A DNA stretch of 64,000 bases from Paraburkholderia phenoliruptrix. Its GTDB lineage: Bacteria > Pseudomonadota > Gammaproteobacteria > Burkholderiales > Burkholderiaceae. This document shows, piece by piece, positions 37,324-45,159 of this stretch (positions are counted from its first letter, which is position 1; every line of letters begins with the position of its first letter). Made by a program: the position numbers and the translations under genes. Below the pieces are notes generated by a model. The model saw only the letters and a program-made list of their open reading frames with translations. It had not been told where the DNA came from and did no database searches. Where the stretch lies: contig NZ_JAEUAV010000005.1 of assembly GCF_019511605.1 (NCBI RefSeq), positions 186,001-250,000 of the forward strand, written 5' to 3'.

Positions 37324-37800
37324 TCATTCCGACGCGCCGTTACCCGATTCGACGCCCCAGCGCGCGAGCGCCGCATCGTCGGTGACGCGGGCATCGACCC
37401 AGCGCTCGCCTGCCTCGGTTTTCTCCTTCTTCCAGAACGGCGCCTGGGTCTTCAGATAATCCATGACGAATTCGCACGACGCGAATGCGTCGCCGCGATG
37501 CGCGGCCGTTGTCGCAACGAGCACGATCTGGTCGAGCGGATAGAGCTTGCCCACGCGGTGCACGATCAGCACTTCGATGCCCGGCCAGCGCTCGCGTGCG
37601 CTCACGATGATCGCTTCGAGCGACTTCTCGGTCATGCCCGGATAATGCTCCAGCTCCATGGCCTCTACCGTGCTGCCGTCGTTCAGATCACGCACGGTGC
37701 CGACAAAGCACGCCACCGCGCCGATCTTCGGATTGCGAGCCCGCAGCGCGGCGACCTCGGCGGTGAGATCGAAATCTTCAGTCTGTACACGAACGGGCAT
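37324..37800 (-). CDS. moaE: Molybdopterin synthase catalytic subunit MoaE
   Basis: Large subunit of molybdopterin synthase, converting cyclic pyranopterin monophosphate to molybdopterin with sulfur carried by MoaD. The product has 158 residues. Family signatures are GAVACFVGTVRDLNDG, MELEHYPGMTEKSLEAI, HRVGKLYPLDQIVLVA, and the active-site Lys segment APFWKKEKTEAGERWVDA. AAGGAG precedes the ATG at 37800. It lies 29 bases after moaD, the last gene of thrC-moeA-moaD-moaE. Confidence 0.96.
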   Translation of the reverse strand: MPVRVQTEDFDLTAEVAALRARNPKIGAVACFVGTVRDLNDGSTVEAMELEHYPGMTEKSLEAIIVSARERWPGIEVLIVHRVGKLYPLDQIVLVATTAAHRGDAFASCEFVMDYLKTQAPFWKKEKTEAGERWVDARVTDDAALARWGVESGNGASE

Positions 37801-37829
37801 AGCCGGCTCCTTGCGCTGCTCTTTGCAGG

Positions 37830-38087
37830 TTAGCCGCCCGTGACGGGCGGAAAGAACGCGACCTCGCAACCTTCGGTGATGCGCGTGCCGGCATCGGTCA
37901 CCACATGGTTGCACGCCATGCGCAGCGCGCGGCCTTCGGCAAGCGTGTCGGCCCAGATGGCGCCGCGCAGGCGCAGCCACGCGCGCACGTCGCCGACGGT
38001 CGCGACGCCCTCGGGCACCTCGACCGTTTCGTCAGCCAGATCGAGCGCTTCACGCACGCTCGCGAAATATCGCAGTTGGATCTTCAT
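37830..38087 (-). CDS. moaD: Molybdopterin synthase sulfur carrier subunit MoaD
   Basis: Ubiquitin-fold sulfur carrier, 85 residues. It ends in the required Gly-Gly (FFPPVTGG), which is thiocarboxylated and inserted into MoaE. The beta-grasp start MKIQLRYFASVREALDL and the late stretch ITEGCEVAFFPP are typical. It lies between moeA and moaE on the same strand. Confidence 0.95.
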   Translation of the reverse strand: MKIQLRYFASVREALDLADETVEVPEGVATVGDVRAWLRLRGAIWADTLAEGRALRMACNHVVTDAGTRITEGCEVAFFPPVTGG

Positions 38088-38111
38088 GGGATACGGCCGG
38101 CGCAGCCAGCC

Positions 38112-39392
38112 TCAATTCAGCAGTTCGGAAAAAGGAATGAAACGCACGGTTTCGCCCGCACTGATCGCGTGATTGGGCGGATTGTCGATCAGTCCGTCGC
38201 CCCATACGGTCGATGTCAAAACGGCCGAACTCTGGTTCGGGAACAGATCGAGACCGCCGGCGGCATTGATGCGCGCGCGCAGGAATTCGTTGCGGCGATC
38301 CGCCTTGCCCTGCGTGAAGTCCGCGCGCAGCGACAGCGCGCGCGGCGCGACCGCGTGCACGCCGGCAAGCCGCAAAATGAACGGACGCACGAATATCAGG
38401 AAGGTCACGAAGCTCGACACCGGATTACCCGGCAAGCCGATGAAAAACGTTTCGGCGCGCGCACCGGCCGGGTCGGCGGTGTCTGCTGCCGGCTCATTGT
38501 CTGCGCTGCGGCGCACGGCGCCGAACGCGAGCGGCTTACCCGGCTTCATCGCGATCTGCCACATCGTCAGGCGCCCTTCCGCCTCGACAGCGGGCTTCAC
38601 GTGGTCTTCCTCGCCCACCGAGACGCCGCCGCAGGTCAGAATCAGATCGTGTGCGCTGGCCGCTTCGCGCAGCGTGGCGCGCGTGGCCTCGAGCTTGTCT
38701 TCGACGATGCCGAAATCGCTCACCTCGCAGCCAAGGTTCTCGAGCAAACCGCGCAGCGTGAAGCGGTTCGAATTGTAGATTGCACCCGGCTTGAGCGGCT
38801 CGCCGGGCATGGTCAGCTCGTCGCCGGTAAAGAACACGGCGACTTTCACGCGGCGGCGCACCGGCAGTTCGGCGCAACCCACGGATGCGGCAAGCCCCAG
38901 CGCCTGCGGCGTGAGCCGCGTACCCGCCGGCAGGATCACCGAACCGCTGCGGATGTCCGCGCCTTGCGCCGTGATCCATTCGCCGGCCCGTGGGCTGTGC
39001 AGGATCGTCACTTCGTCGCCGGCCGTTTCCGTCTGCTCCTGGATGACGATTGCGTCGGCGCCCGGCGGCACCGTGGCGCCCGTGAAAATGCGCGCCGCCG
39101 TGCCCGGCTTGAGCGGCTCGGGCGCATGGCCTGCGGGAATGCGCTGCGACACGGGCAGGCGGCGGTTGCCGTGGCTCGTGACGTCGGCCGCGCGGATCGC
39201 GTAGCCGTCCATTGCGCTGGTGTTCATCGGCGGCACGTCGAGCGGCGAGACGACGTCCGCGGCAAGCACGCGGCCATGCGCTTGAAGCGTCGGTACGGAT
39301 TCGCTGCCGTTGACCGGCCTCGCGGCGTCGAGCAGGATCGCAAGCGCGTCGGCGGTGGCGAGCATCGGAGCGCGGGGCGTGGGGGTAGACAT
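38112..39392 (-). CDS. moeA: Molybdopterin molybdenumtransferase MoeA
   Basis: Inserts molybdate into adenylated molybdopterin. The product has 426 residues, slightly above the E. coli 411. Signatures are VSPLDVPPMNTSAMDGYAIR with the catalytic Asp/Ser region, IFTGATVPPGADAIVIQEQT, NSNRFTLRGLLENLGCEV, LTCGGVSVGEEDHVKPAVE and GLPGNPVSSFVTF. The ATG at 39392 is 334 bases from the thrC stop; that gap contains a tandem repeat, so moeA may have its own promoter. Confidence 0.96.
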   Translation of the reverse strand: MSTPTPRAPMLATADALAILLDAARPVNGSESVPTLQAHGRVLAADVVSPLDVPPMNTSAMDGYAIRAADVTSHGNRRLPVSQRIPAGHAPEPLKPGTAARIFTGATVPPGADAIVIQEQTETAGDEVTILHSPRAGEWITAQGADIRSGSVILPAGTRLTPQALGLAASVGCAELPVRRRVKVAVFFTGDELTMPGEPLKPGAIYNSNRFTLRGLLENLGCEVSDFGIVEDKLEATRATLREAASAHDLILTCGGVSVGEEDHVKPAVEAEGRLTMWQIAMKPGKPLAFGAVRRSADNEPAADTADPAGARAETFFIGLPGNPVSSFVTFLIFVRPFILRLAGVHAVAPRALSLRADFTQGKADRRNEFLRARINAAGGLDLFPNQSSAVLTSTVWGDGLIDNPPNHAISAGETVRFIPFSELLN

Positions 39393-39726
39393 CTCAGGTT
39401 CGAAGCCGCTGGTTAAAAGAATATTGTAGCGGCCGAAGGCCAGAGCTTGCCGCAGCCGTGCTTATCGAGGGGGTTTTCGGTTTCTGCGATCGTCTGGGGC
39501 GCGGCGGTTCGCTGGGCATCAGATGCCGGCGCGGCCCGCGGTGCAGGGGTTCCGGTGCAGGCCCGCGGTACAGGTTCATGGTGCAGACTCAGAGTGCAGC
39601 GTCAGAGTGCAGACTCATGGCGCAGGCTCGATCCGCCGCCCTGGCGGCCGGGTCTGCATGACGCACGAGCGGCTCGGCTCGCTGCGGTGCGCAGGCCGCA
39701 GGCCCCGCGCACCGCACTCACTGCAA
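39393..39726. other. Spacer between thrC and moeA
   Basis: A 334-base non-coding gap. Its middle (39540-39630) is a degenerate tandem repeat described separately. An AATATTGTAG patch near 39420 is the only AT-rich stretch and may be part of a moeA promoter. No terminator hairpin for thrC is clear. Confidence 0.55.
39540..39630. repeat. Degenerate 12-14 bp tandem repeat (core GGTGCAG) between thrC and moeA
   Basis: Seven consecutive units begin with GGTGCAG, GGTACAG, GTGCAG or GGCGCAG and vary from 12 to 14 bp. GTGCAGACTCA occurs twice (39582-39592, 39607-39617). Confidence 0.8.
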
Positions 39727-41178
39727 TCAGATGCCAGTGTTCGCCGCGATGAAGTCCTTCACACGCTGCACGTCCGCAGGCACGACCTCGAAGCGTTGCG
39801 GCAGCGACTCCAGTCCGGCGAAAGCCGGCGGACGCTCCGGTTCACGCAGCAGCGCTTCGCGAATCGTTTCGCCGAACTTGATCGGCTGGGCCGTTTCCAG
39901 CACGATCATCGGCACGCCCGGCTGCAGATGTTCGCGCGCTACCTTGAGGCCGTCGGCGGTATGTGTGTCGATCATCGTGTCGTAGCGCTGGAACACGTCG
40001 CGGATCGCCTCGACGCGGTCGTCGTGGCTGCTGCGACCCGACACGAAACCGAACTCCTTGACGCGCGCAAAGTCACCGCTCGCCGCAAGGTCGAAACCGC
40101 CCTTCTCCTCCACGTCGCGGAACAGTTGCAGCACCCGCGACGGGTCGCGGCCAAGCAGGTCGAACACGAAGCGCTCGAAATTCGAGGCCTTCGAAATATC
40201 CATGCTCGGGCTGCTCGTGTGGTACGTCTCCGCCGCCTTGCGCACGCGGTAGACGCCGGTGCGGAAGAACTCGTCGAGCACGTCGTTTTCGTTGGTGGCG
40301 ACCACCAGCTTTTCGATCGGCAGGCCCATCATGCGCGCGATGTGACCTGCGCACACGTTGCCGAAGTTGCCCGAAGGCACCGTGAACGACACGCGCTCGT
40401 CGTTGCTCTTCGTCGCCGCGAAATAGCCCTTGAAGTAGTAGACGACCTGAGCGACCACGCGTGCCCAGTTGATCGAGTTGACCGTGCCGATCTTGTACTT
40501 CGCCTTGAACGCGTGATCGTTCGACACGGCTTTGACAATGTCCTGGCAGTCGTCGAACACGCCTTCGACCGCGAGGTTGAAGATGTTCGGATCTTGCAGG
40601 CTGTACATCTGCGCGGTCTGGAACGCGCTCATCTTCTTGTGCGGCGACAGCATGAACACGCGAATGCCCTGCTTGCCGCGCATGGCGTATTCGGCCGCGC
40701 TGCCGGTGTCGCCGGAAGTCGCACCGAGAATGTTGAGCGTTTCGCCGTGCTTCGCGAGCGCGTATTCGAACAGGTTGCCGATCAGCTGCATCGCCATGTC
40801 CTTGAACGCGAGCGTCGGACCGTTCGACAGTTCCAGCAGCGACAGCGGCGCGCCATCTTCGACGCCGAGCGTTTTGAGCGGCGTGATCTGCGCAGCGCTT
40901 TCGTCGTCGCGCACGTTGCAGTAGGTGGCGGCCGTGTAGGTCTTGCGGGCCAGCGCGCGCAGGTCTTCAGCGGGAATGTCGTCGCTGAATTTCGACAGGA
41001 TTTCGAACGCCAGATCCGCGTACGGCAGCGTACGCCAGCGGGCAAGTTCGTCCGCACTGACGCGCGGGTATTCGGCGGGCAGGTACAGGCCGCCGTCTTT
41101 CGCGAGACCGCCGAGCAGAATGTCGGAGAAGGTGTGGCGCTCGCCGGCTCCGGCGCCGCGCGTTGAGAGATAGTTCAT
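39727..41178 (-). CDS. thrC: Threonine synthase
   Basis: PLP enzyme converting O-phosphohomoserine to threonine. At 483 residues it is the longer ThrC type. It opens MNYLSTRGAGAGERHTFSDILLGGLA (family start), with the PLP Lys in PTLAFKDMAMQL near residue 110 and the phosphate loop GATSGDTGSAAEYAM. It starts 8 bases after the hom stop, so it is coupled to hom. Confidence 0.97.
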   Translation of the reverse strand: MNYLSTRGAGAGERHTFSDILLGGLAKDGGLYLPAEYPRVSADELARWRTLPYADLAFEILSKFSDDIPAEDLRALARKTYTAATYCNVRDDESAAQITPLKTLGVEDGAPLSLLELSNGPTLAFKDMAMQLIGNLFEYALAKHGETLNILGATSGDTGSAAEYAMRGKQGIRVFMLSPHKKMSAFQTAQMYSLQDPNIFNLAVEGVFDDCQDIVKAVSNDHAFKAKYKIGTVNSINWARVVAQVVYYFKGYFAATKSNDERVSFTVPSGNFGNVCAGHIARMMGLPIEKLVVATNENDVLDEFFRTGVYRVRKAAETYHTSSPSMDISKASNFERFVFDLLGRDPSRVLQLFRDVEEKGGFDLAASGDFARVKEFGFVSGRSSHDDRVEAIRDVFQRYDTMIDTHTADGLKVAREHLQPGVPMIVLETAQPIKFGETIREALLREPERPPAFAGLESLPQRFEVVPADVQRVKDFIAANTGI

Positions 41179-41186
41179 AGTTCGGC

Positions 41187-42518
41187 CTAGTTCAGCGCTT
41201 CCATGCGCAGCTTCGTGACTTGCGAGACGACGGTCTGCAACGCCTCGATCGACGTGATCGCAGCATTGACGTTCTTTTCGACCGTTTCGTGCGTGATCAG
41301 GATGATGTCGGTTTCGCCCTTACCATTGGCGTCGACCTGTTCGGACTCCTTCTGCAGGAGCGCGTCGATCGAGATGCCGGTGTCCGCCAGAATGCGCGTG
41401 ATGTCGGCCAGCACGCCCGTCACGTCCGCCACTCGCAAACGCAGGTAGTAGCCGCTCGTTACCTCGTCGATGGGCAGAATCGGCGTGTTCGACAGACGGT
41501 CCGGCTGGAATGCGAGATGCGGCACGCGGTGCTCCGGGTCGGCCGTATGCAGGCGCGTCACGTCCACCAGATCGGCGACGACCGCCGAAGCCGTGGGCTC
41601 CGCGCCCGCGCCCTTGCCGTAGTACAGCGTGGTTCCCACCGCGTCGCCATGCACGACGACCGCGTTCATCGCGCCTTCCACATTGGCGAGCAGGCGCTTT
41701 TCCGGAATCAGCGTGGGATGCACGCGCAACTCGATGCCCTTGTCCGTGCGGCGTGCAATGCCGAGCAGCTTGATGCGGTAGCCGAGTTCCTCGGCGTACT
41801 TGATGTCGATCGCCGCGAGCTTGCTGATGCCTTCCACGTAAGCGCGGTCGAATTGCACCGGCACGCCGAACGCAATCGCGCTCATGATGGTGGCCTTGTG
41901 CGCGGCGTCCACGCCTTCGATGTCGAAGGTCGGGTCCGCTTCGGCATAGCCCAGTTCCTGCGCGGCTTTAAGCGCAGTTCCGAAGTCCAGCCCGCGGTCG
42001 CGCATTTCCGAAAGAATGTAGTTCGTCGTGCCGTTGATGATGCCCGCGATGTACTGGATCTGGTTGGCCGTGAGACCTTCGCGCAGCGCCTTGATGATCG
42101 GGATGCCGCCCGCCACCGCAGCCTCGAACGCGACCATTACGCCGTTGGCGCGCGCTGCCTCGAAGATTTCGGTGCCATGCACCGCAAGCAGCGCCTTGTT
42201 GGCCGTGACCACATGCTTGCCGTTGGCAATGGCGCGCAGCACGAGGTCGCGCGCCACGCCCGTGCCGCCGATCATTTCCGCAATGATGTCGATAGACGGG
42301 TCGTCGACCACCGCGTTGAAGTCGTCGGTGAGCGCGACGCTCGCGGCCTGCGCGCCGAGCGCGGCCGTCGCCTTGGCGGGATTGCGCACGGCAATGCGCG
42401 CAACCTCGATGCCGCGGCCCGCGCGACGTTTGATTTCTTCCTGATTGCGGCGCAGTACCGTGAAGGTGCCGCTGCCTACCGTGCCGAAGCCCAGCAGTCC
42501 AACTTTGATCGGTTCCAT
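41187..42518 (-). CDS. hom: Homoserine dehydrogenase
   Basis: NAD(P)H-dependent reduction of aspartate semialdehyde to homoserine. The product has 443 residues, the monofunctional length. The N-terminal Rossmann motif is VGLLGFGTVGSGT; the catalytic domain has ANKALLAVHG, AVAGGIPIIKALREGL and GIINGTTNYILSEM. The C-terminal 80 residues form an ACT domain (YYLRLRVADVTGVLADITRI), the likely site of threonine feedback. It lies between alaA and thrC on one strand. Confidence 0.97.
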   Translation of the reverse strand: MEPIKVGLLGFGTVGSGTFTVLRRNQEEIKRRAGRGIEVARIAVRNPAKATAALGAQAASVALTDDFNAVVDDPSIDIIAEMIGGTGVARDLVLRAIANGKHVVTANKALLAVHGTEIFEAARANGVMVAFEAAVAGGIPIIKALREGLTANQIQYIAGIINGTTNYILSEMRDRGLDFGTALKAAQELGYAEADPTFDIEGVDAAHKATIMSAIAFGVPVQFDRAYVEGISKLAAIDIKYAEELGYRIKLLGIARRTDKGIELRVHPTLIPEKRLLANVEGAMNAVVVHGDAVGTTLYYGKGAGAEPTASAVVADLVDVTRLHTADPEHRVPHLAFQPDRLSNTPILPIDEVTSGYYLRLRVADVTGVLADITRILADTGISIDALLQKESEQVDANGKGETDIILITHETVEKNVNAAITSIEALQTVVSQVTKLRMEALN

Positions 42519-42614
42519 GCAGCGTGGTGTCGAGTAGTGATTAAGGGAATTCGAAAGCGGCGCTTGCCGGATGCGCGCAGCGGACAGATCACGCGTTGCA
42601 CCCCGTATTGTGCG

Positions 42615-43883
42615 CTAGGCCGTGTGACGTTTGCGGTAACCGTCGAGAAAGCGCGCGATCCGGTTGATGGAATCGGCCAGATCGTCCACGTTCGGCAGGA
42701 ACACGACGCGGAAGTGATCCGGCGTCTTCCAGTTAAACCCAGTGCCCTGCACGAGCAGCACGCGCTCTTCGAGCAGCAGGTCGAGAATGAACTGCTGGTC
42801 GTTCTGGATCGGATAGACCTTCGGGTCGAGGCGCGGGAACATGTAGAGCGCCGCCTCGGGCTTCACGCAGCTCACGCCGGGAATTGCCGTGAGCATGTCG
42901 TACGCCAGTTCGCGCTGCTTGTAGAGGCGCCCGCCCGGCACGATCAGGTCGTTGATGCTCTGATAGCCGCCTAGCGCCGTCTGAATGGCGTACTGACCAG
43001 GCACGTTCGGACACAGACGCATGGACGCGAGAATGCCGAGCCCCTCGAAATAGTCTTTCGCGTGACGGCGGTTTTCGCCGGTCAGGCCCGAAATGAACAT
43101 CCAGCCTGCGCGGTAGCCGCACGAGCGATAGCTTTTCGAGAGGCTGTTGAACGTGACGGTCAGGACGTCTTCGGAGAGCGCGGCCATCGACGTGTGCTTC
43201 TTGCCGTCATAGACGATCTTGTCGTACACCTCGTCGGCGAAGATCACGAGGCCGTGCTGGCGTGCGATTTCGATCAGCCCCAACAGCAGTTCGTCGGAAT
43301 ACAGCGCGCCGGTCGGATTGTTCGGATTGATGACGACGAGCGCGCGCGTGTTCGGCGTGATTTTGGCGCGAATGTCGTCGAGGTCGGGCATCCAGCGGTT
43401 CGACTCGTCGCAGATGTAGTGCACCGGGGTGCCGCCCGCGAGGCTCACGCCGGCGGTCCACAGCGGATAGTCCGGCGCGGGCAGCAGCACTTCGTCGCCG
43501 TCGTTCAGGAGCCCCTGCAGCGCCATCACGATCAGCTCGGACGCGCCGTTGCCGATGTAGATGTCATCCAGCTCGACGCCGTGCACGCCCTTTTGCTGCG
43601 TGTAATGCATGATCGCCTTGCGCGCGGCGAACACGCCCTTCGAGTCGGAGTAGCCCGACGAGCCGGGCAGATTCAGGATCATGTCCTGAATGATTTCGTC
43701 CGGCGCTTCGAAGCCGAACGGCGCCAGGTTGCCGATGTTCAGCTTGATGATGCGGTGGCCTTCTTCTTCGAGCCGCTTCGCATGTTCGAGGACCGGCCCG
43801 CGAATGTCGTAGCAGACATTCAGCAACTTGTTTGACTTGAGAATCGGTTTCACGGCGGGCACTTCATCCTGGTTAATGGGCAT
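42615..43883 (-). CDS. alaA: PLP-dependent aminotransferase, AlaA type
   Basis: Glutamate-pyruvate aminotransferase family, 422 residues. Its N-terminal KLLNVCYDIRGPVLEHAKRL, NIGNLAPFGFEAPDEI, PAPDYPLWTAGVSL and NPNNPTGALYS closely match E. coli AlaA. The PLP Lys is in NSLSKSYRSCGYRAGW. The ATG at 43883 is set by family length; the frame stays open to 43949. It is the first gene before hom and thrC, an arrangement found across betaproteobacteria, suggesting coordinated amino-acid supply. Confidence 0.92.
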   Translation of the reverse strand: MPINQDEVPAVKPILKSNKLLNVCYDIRGPVLEHAKRLEEEGHRIIKLNIGNLAPFGFEAPDEIIQDMILNLPGSSGYSDSKGVFAARKAIMHYTQQKGVHGVELDDIYIGNGASELIVMALQGLLNDGDEVLLPAPDYPLWTAGVSLAGGTPVHYICDESNRWMPDLDDIRAKITPNTRALVVINPNNPTGALYSDELLLGLIEIARQHGLVIFADEVYDKIVYDGKKHTSMAALSEDVLTVTFNSLSKSYRSCGYRAGWMFISGLTGENRRHAKDYFEGLGILASMRLCPNVPGQYAIQTALGGYQSINDLIVPGGRLYKQRELAYDMLTAIPGVSCVKPEAALYMFPRLDPKVYPIQNDQQFILDLLLEERVLLVQGTGFNWKTPDHFRVVFLPNVDDLADSINRIARFLDGYRKRHTA

Positions 43884-44386
43884 TGAGGGCTGCAAGGCTT
43901 GACGCCGAGGCCGGTGGAGGTCAGACACAAACTGGCAGAAACAGGGCAAAAATGGCTGGACGACAGGCAGGCACCACGCTTCTCACCCGCTCTGCCACGA
44001 GCCCTGAACCACAGGCGATAGCCGGCTCGGGCAAAAAATAGACGCGCACAACACTCGCCGATTGCAAATTCGGGACGCGGCAACGCCGCAGGGCCGCTCC
44101 GTAGCGGGCCGCCCGAGGTGGACGAAAGCGGGCGCAACCAGGGTAGGCAGGATGGGCCGCACCCCGGACCGTCGGCGCGGCTCGTGGCGGCGCATGCGCG
44201 GGGGCGCCGCTAGGCGGCTAAAAAGTTATAATTTAGCGGATTTTGGCCGACTTCCGCAATGCACCAAGCGCAACGGGAGCCTTTTGAGCCCTTTCCTGTC
44301 CCACTCGTGTAGAACCGCCCTGCTCGCGTTTGCCGCGTCAGGCCTTCAACACGCACGATGTCTCGCGACGACTTCGGAAAACGAAT
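43884..44386. other. Intergenic region between divergent alaA and the Mth938-like gene
   Basis: About 500 bases. The side next to alaA shows no clear promoter or attenuator. The side next to the Mth938-like gene holds a consensus TATAAT listed separately. No further gene is supported. Confidence 0.55.
44227..44232 (+). promoter_or_regulatory. Candidate -10 element (TATAAT) upstream of the Mth938-like gene
   Basis: TATAAT at 44227-44232 stands in an AT-rich island after very GC-rich sequence. No -35 is recognisable at 16-18 bases. It would give a leader of about 150 bases. Confidence 0.5.
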
Positions 44387-44761
44387 TTGAAATTACATCA
44401 GGATTCCAGCGGCGCCCTCAACACCGTCACGGGCTACGGCGCCGGCTATGTGGAAATCAATCTGGAGCGCCATGCCGGCAGCATTCTCGTGATGCCGGAC
44501 GCGCCCGTCATCCCTTGGCCCGTCACGTCTTTCGAGCAACTCACCCCTGAGCTTTTCGCGATGCTGGTGGATTCCGCGCCGGAGGTGGTGGTGTTCGGCA
44601 GCGGCGAGCGGCTGCGCTTTCCGCACCCGCGCCTGACTGCGATGCTGACGGCAAGACGCATCGGCGTCGAAACCATGGACTTCAAGGCCGCCTGCCGCAC
44701 GTACAACATTCTGATGGCCGAGGGCCGCAAGGTTGCGGCGGCGCTGCTGATCGAAGCGTAG
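44387..44761 (+). CDS. Mth938-like domain-containing protein (DUF498)
   Basis: A 124-residue protein of the Mth938/NDUFAF3 family; bacterial members are poorly characterised. Signatures are LNTVTGYGAGYVEINLERH, PWPVTSFEQLTPELFAML, EVVVFGSGERLRFPHPRL and the end VETMDFKAACRTYNILMAEG with RKVAAALLIEA. The start is uncertain: I use TTG at 44387 (preceded by GGAAAA), where the family's conserved part begins; an upstream TTG at 44330 would add 19 atypical residues. Confidence 0.8.
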   Translation: MKLHQDSSGALNTVTGYGAGYVEINLERHAGSILVMPDAPVIPWPVTSFEQLTPELFAMLVDSAPEVVVFGSGERLRFPHPRLTAMLTARRIGVETMDFKAACRTYNILMAEGRKVAAALLIEA

Positions 44762-45159
44762 CGACTGCACGCAGTCGATTGCGAGCTTGCGATGGCCGGG
44801 CGCCTGTGGCCGTGCTGCCGTGCGTTGGCGGATGCCGTGCGTTGGCGGATGCCGGGTGATGGCGAATGCCGTGCGATGGCCGCTGCGGTGCGGTGGATGC
44901 TGCGTTGCGATGGCCGCTGCCGTGCGATGGCCGCTGCCTTGGCATACGCCAATGACCGTCCGTCCGGCCAGCGTTCCATCGCGCGCACGCCGAAAGCCGC
45001 TGACCGCGAGTTTCGCGCACCTGCCGCCTGGCCTGCCCTCGCCGTGCCCCGCACGATCACGTACACTGCGCGCCATCCGCGCACGGGCAGCCGCCTGCCG
45101 GCATTTCCGAATAACAACGCAGCGCCGCGCAAGCAGCGTTGCCAGAAAGGTTTAAATCC
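44762..45159. other. Repeat-bearing spacer upstream of arnT
   Basis: About 400 bases between the Mth938-like gene and arnT. The first part is a 17-bp tandem array (separate entry). The rest holds no gene that I can support; a promoter for the arn operon should lie here, but I cannot point to a convincing pair of hexamers. Confidence 0.55.
44820..44938. repeat. 17-bp tandem repeat upstream of the arn operon
   Basis: Seven units of 17 bp (one of 16, one of 18). The first two are identical (GTGCGTTGGCGGATGCC), and the fourth and seventh are nearly identical (GTGCGATGGCCGCTGCG and the same ending in C). Confidence 0.92.

Noticed and set aside
43884..44226. Threonine/isoleucine-type attenuator leader before alaA-hom-thrC
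   Set aside because: No short frame rich in Thr or Ile codons followed by alternative hairpins is visible upstream of alaA or in the 96-base alaA-hom gap.
44820..44938. CRISPR array
   Set aside because: The 17-bp units are directly adjacent with no unique spacers; the same holds for all other tandem arrays in the window, and there are no cas genes.
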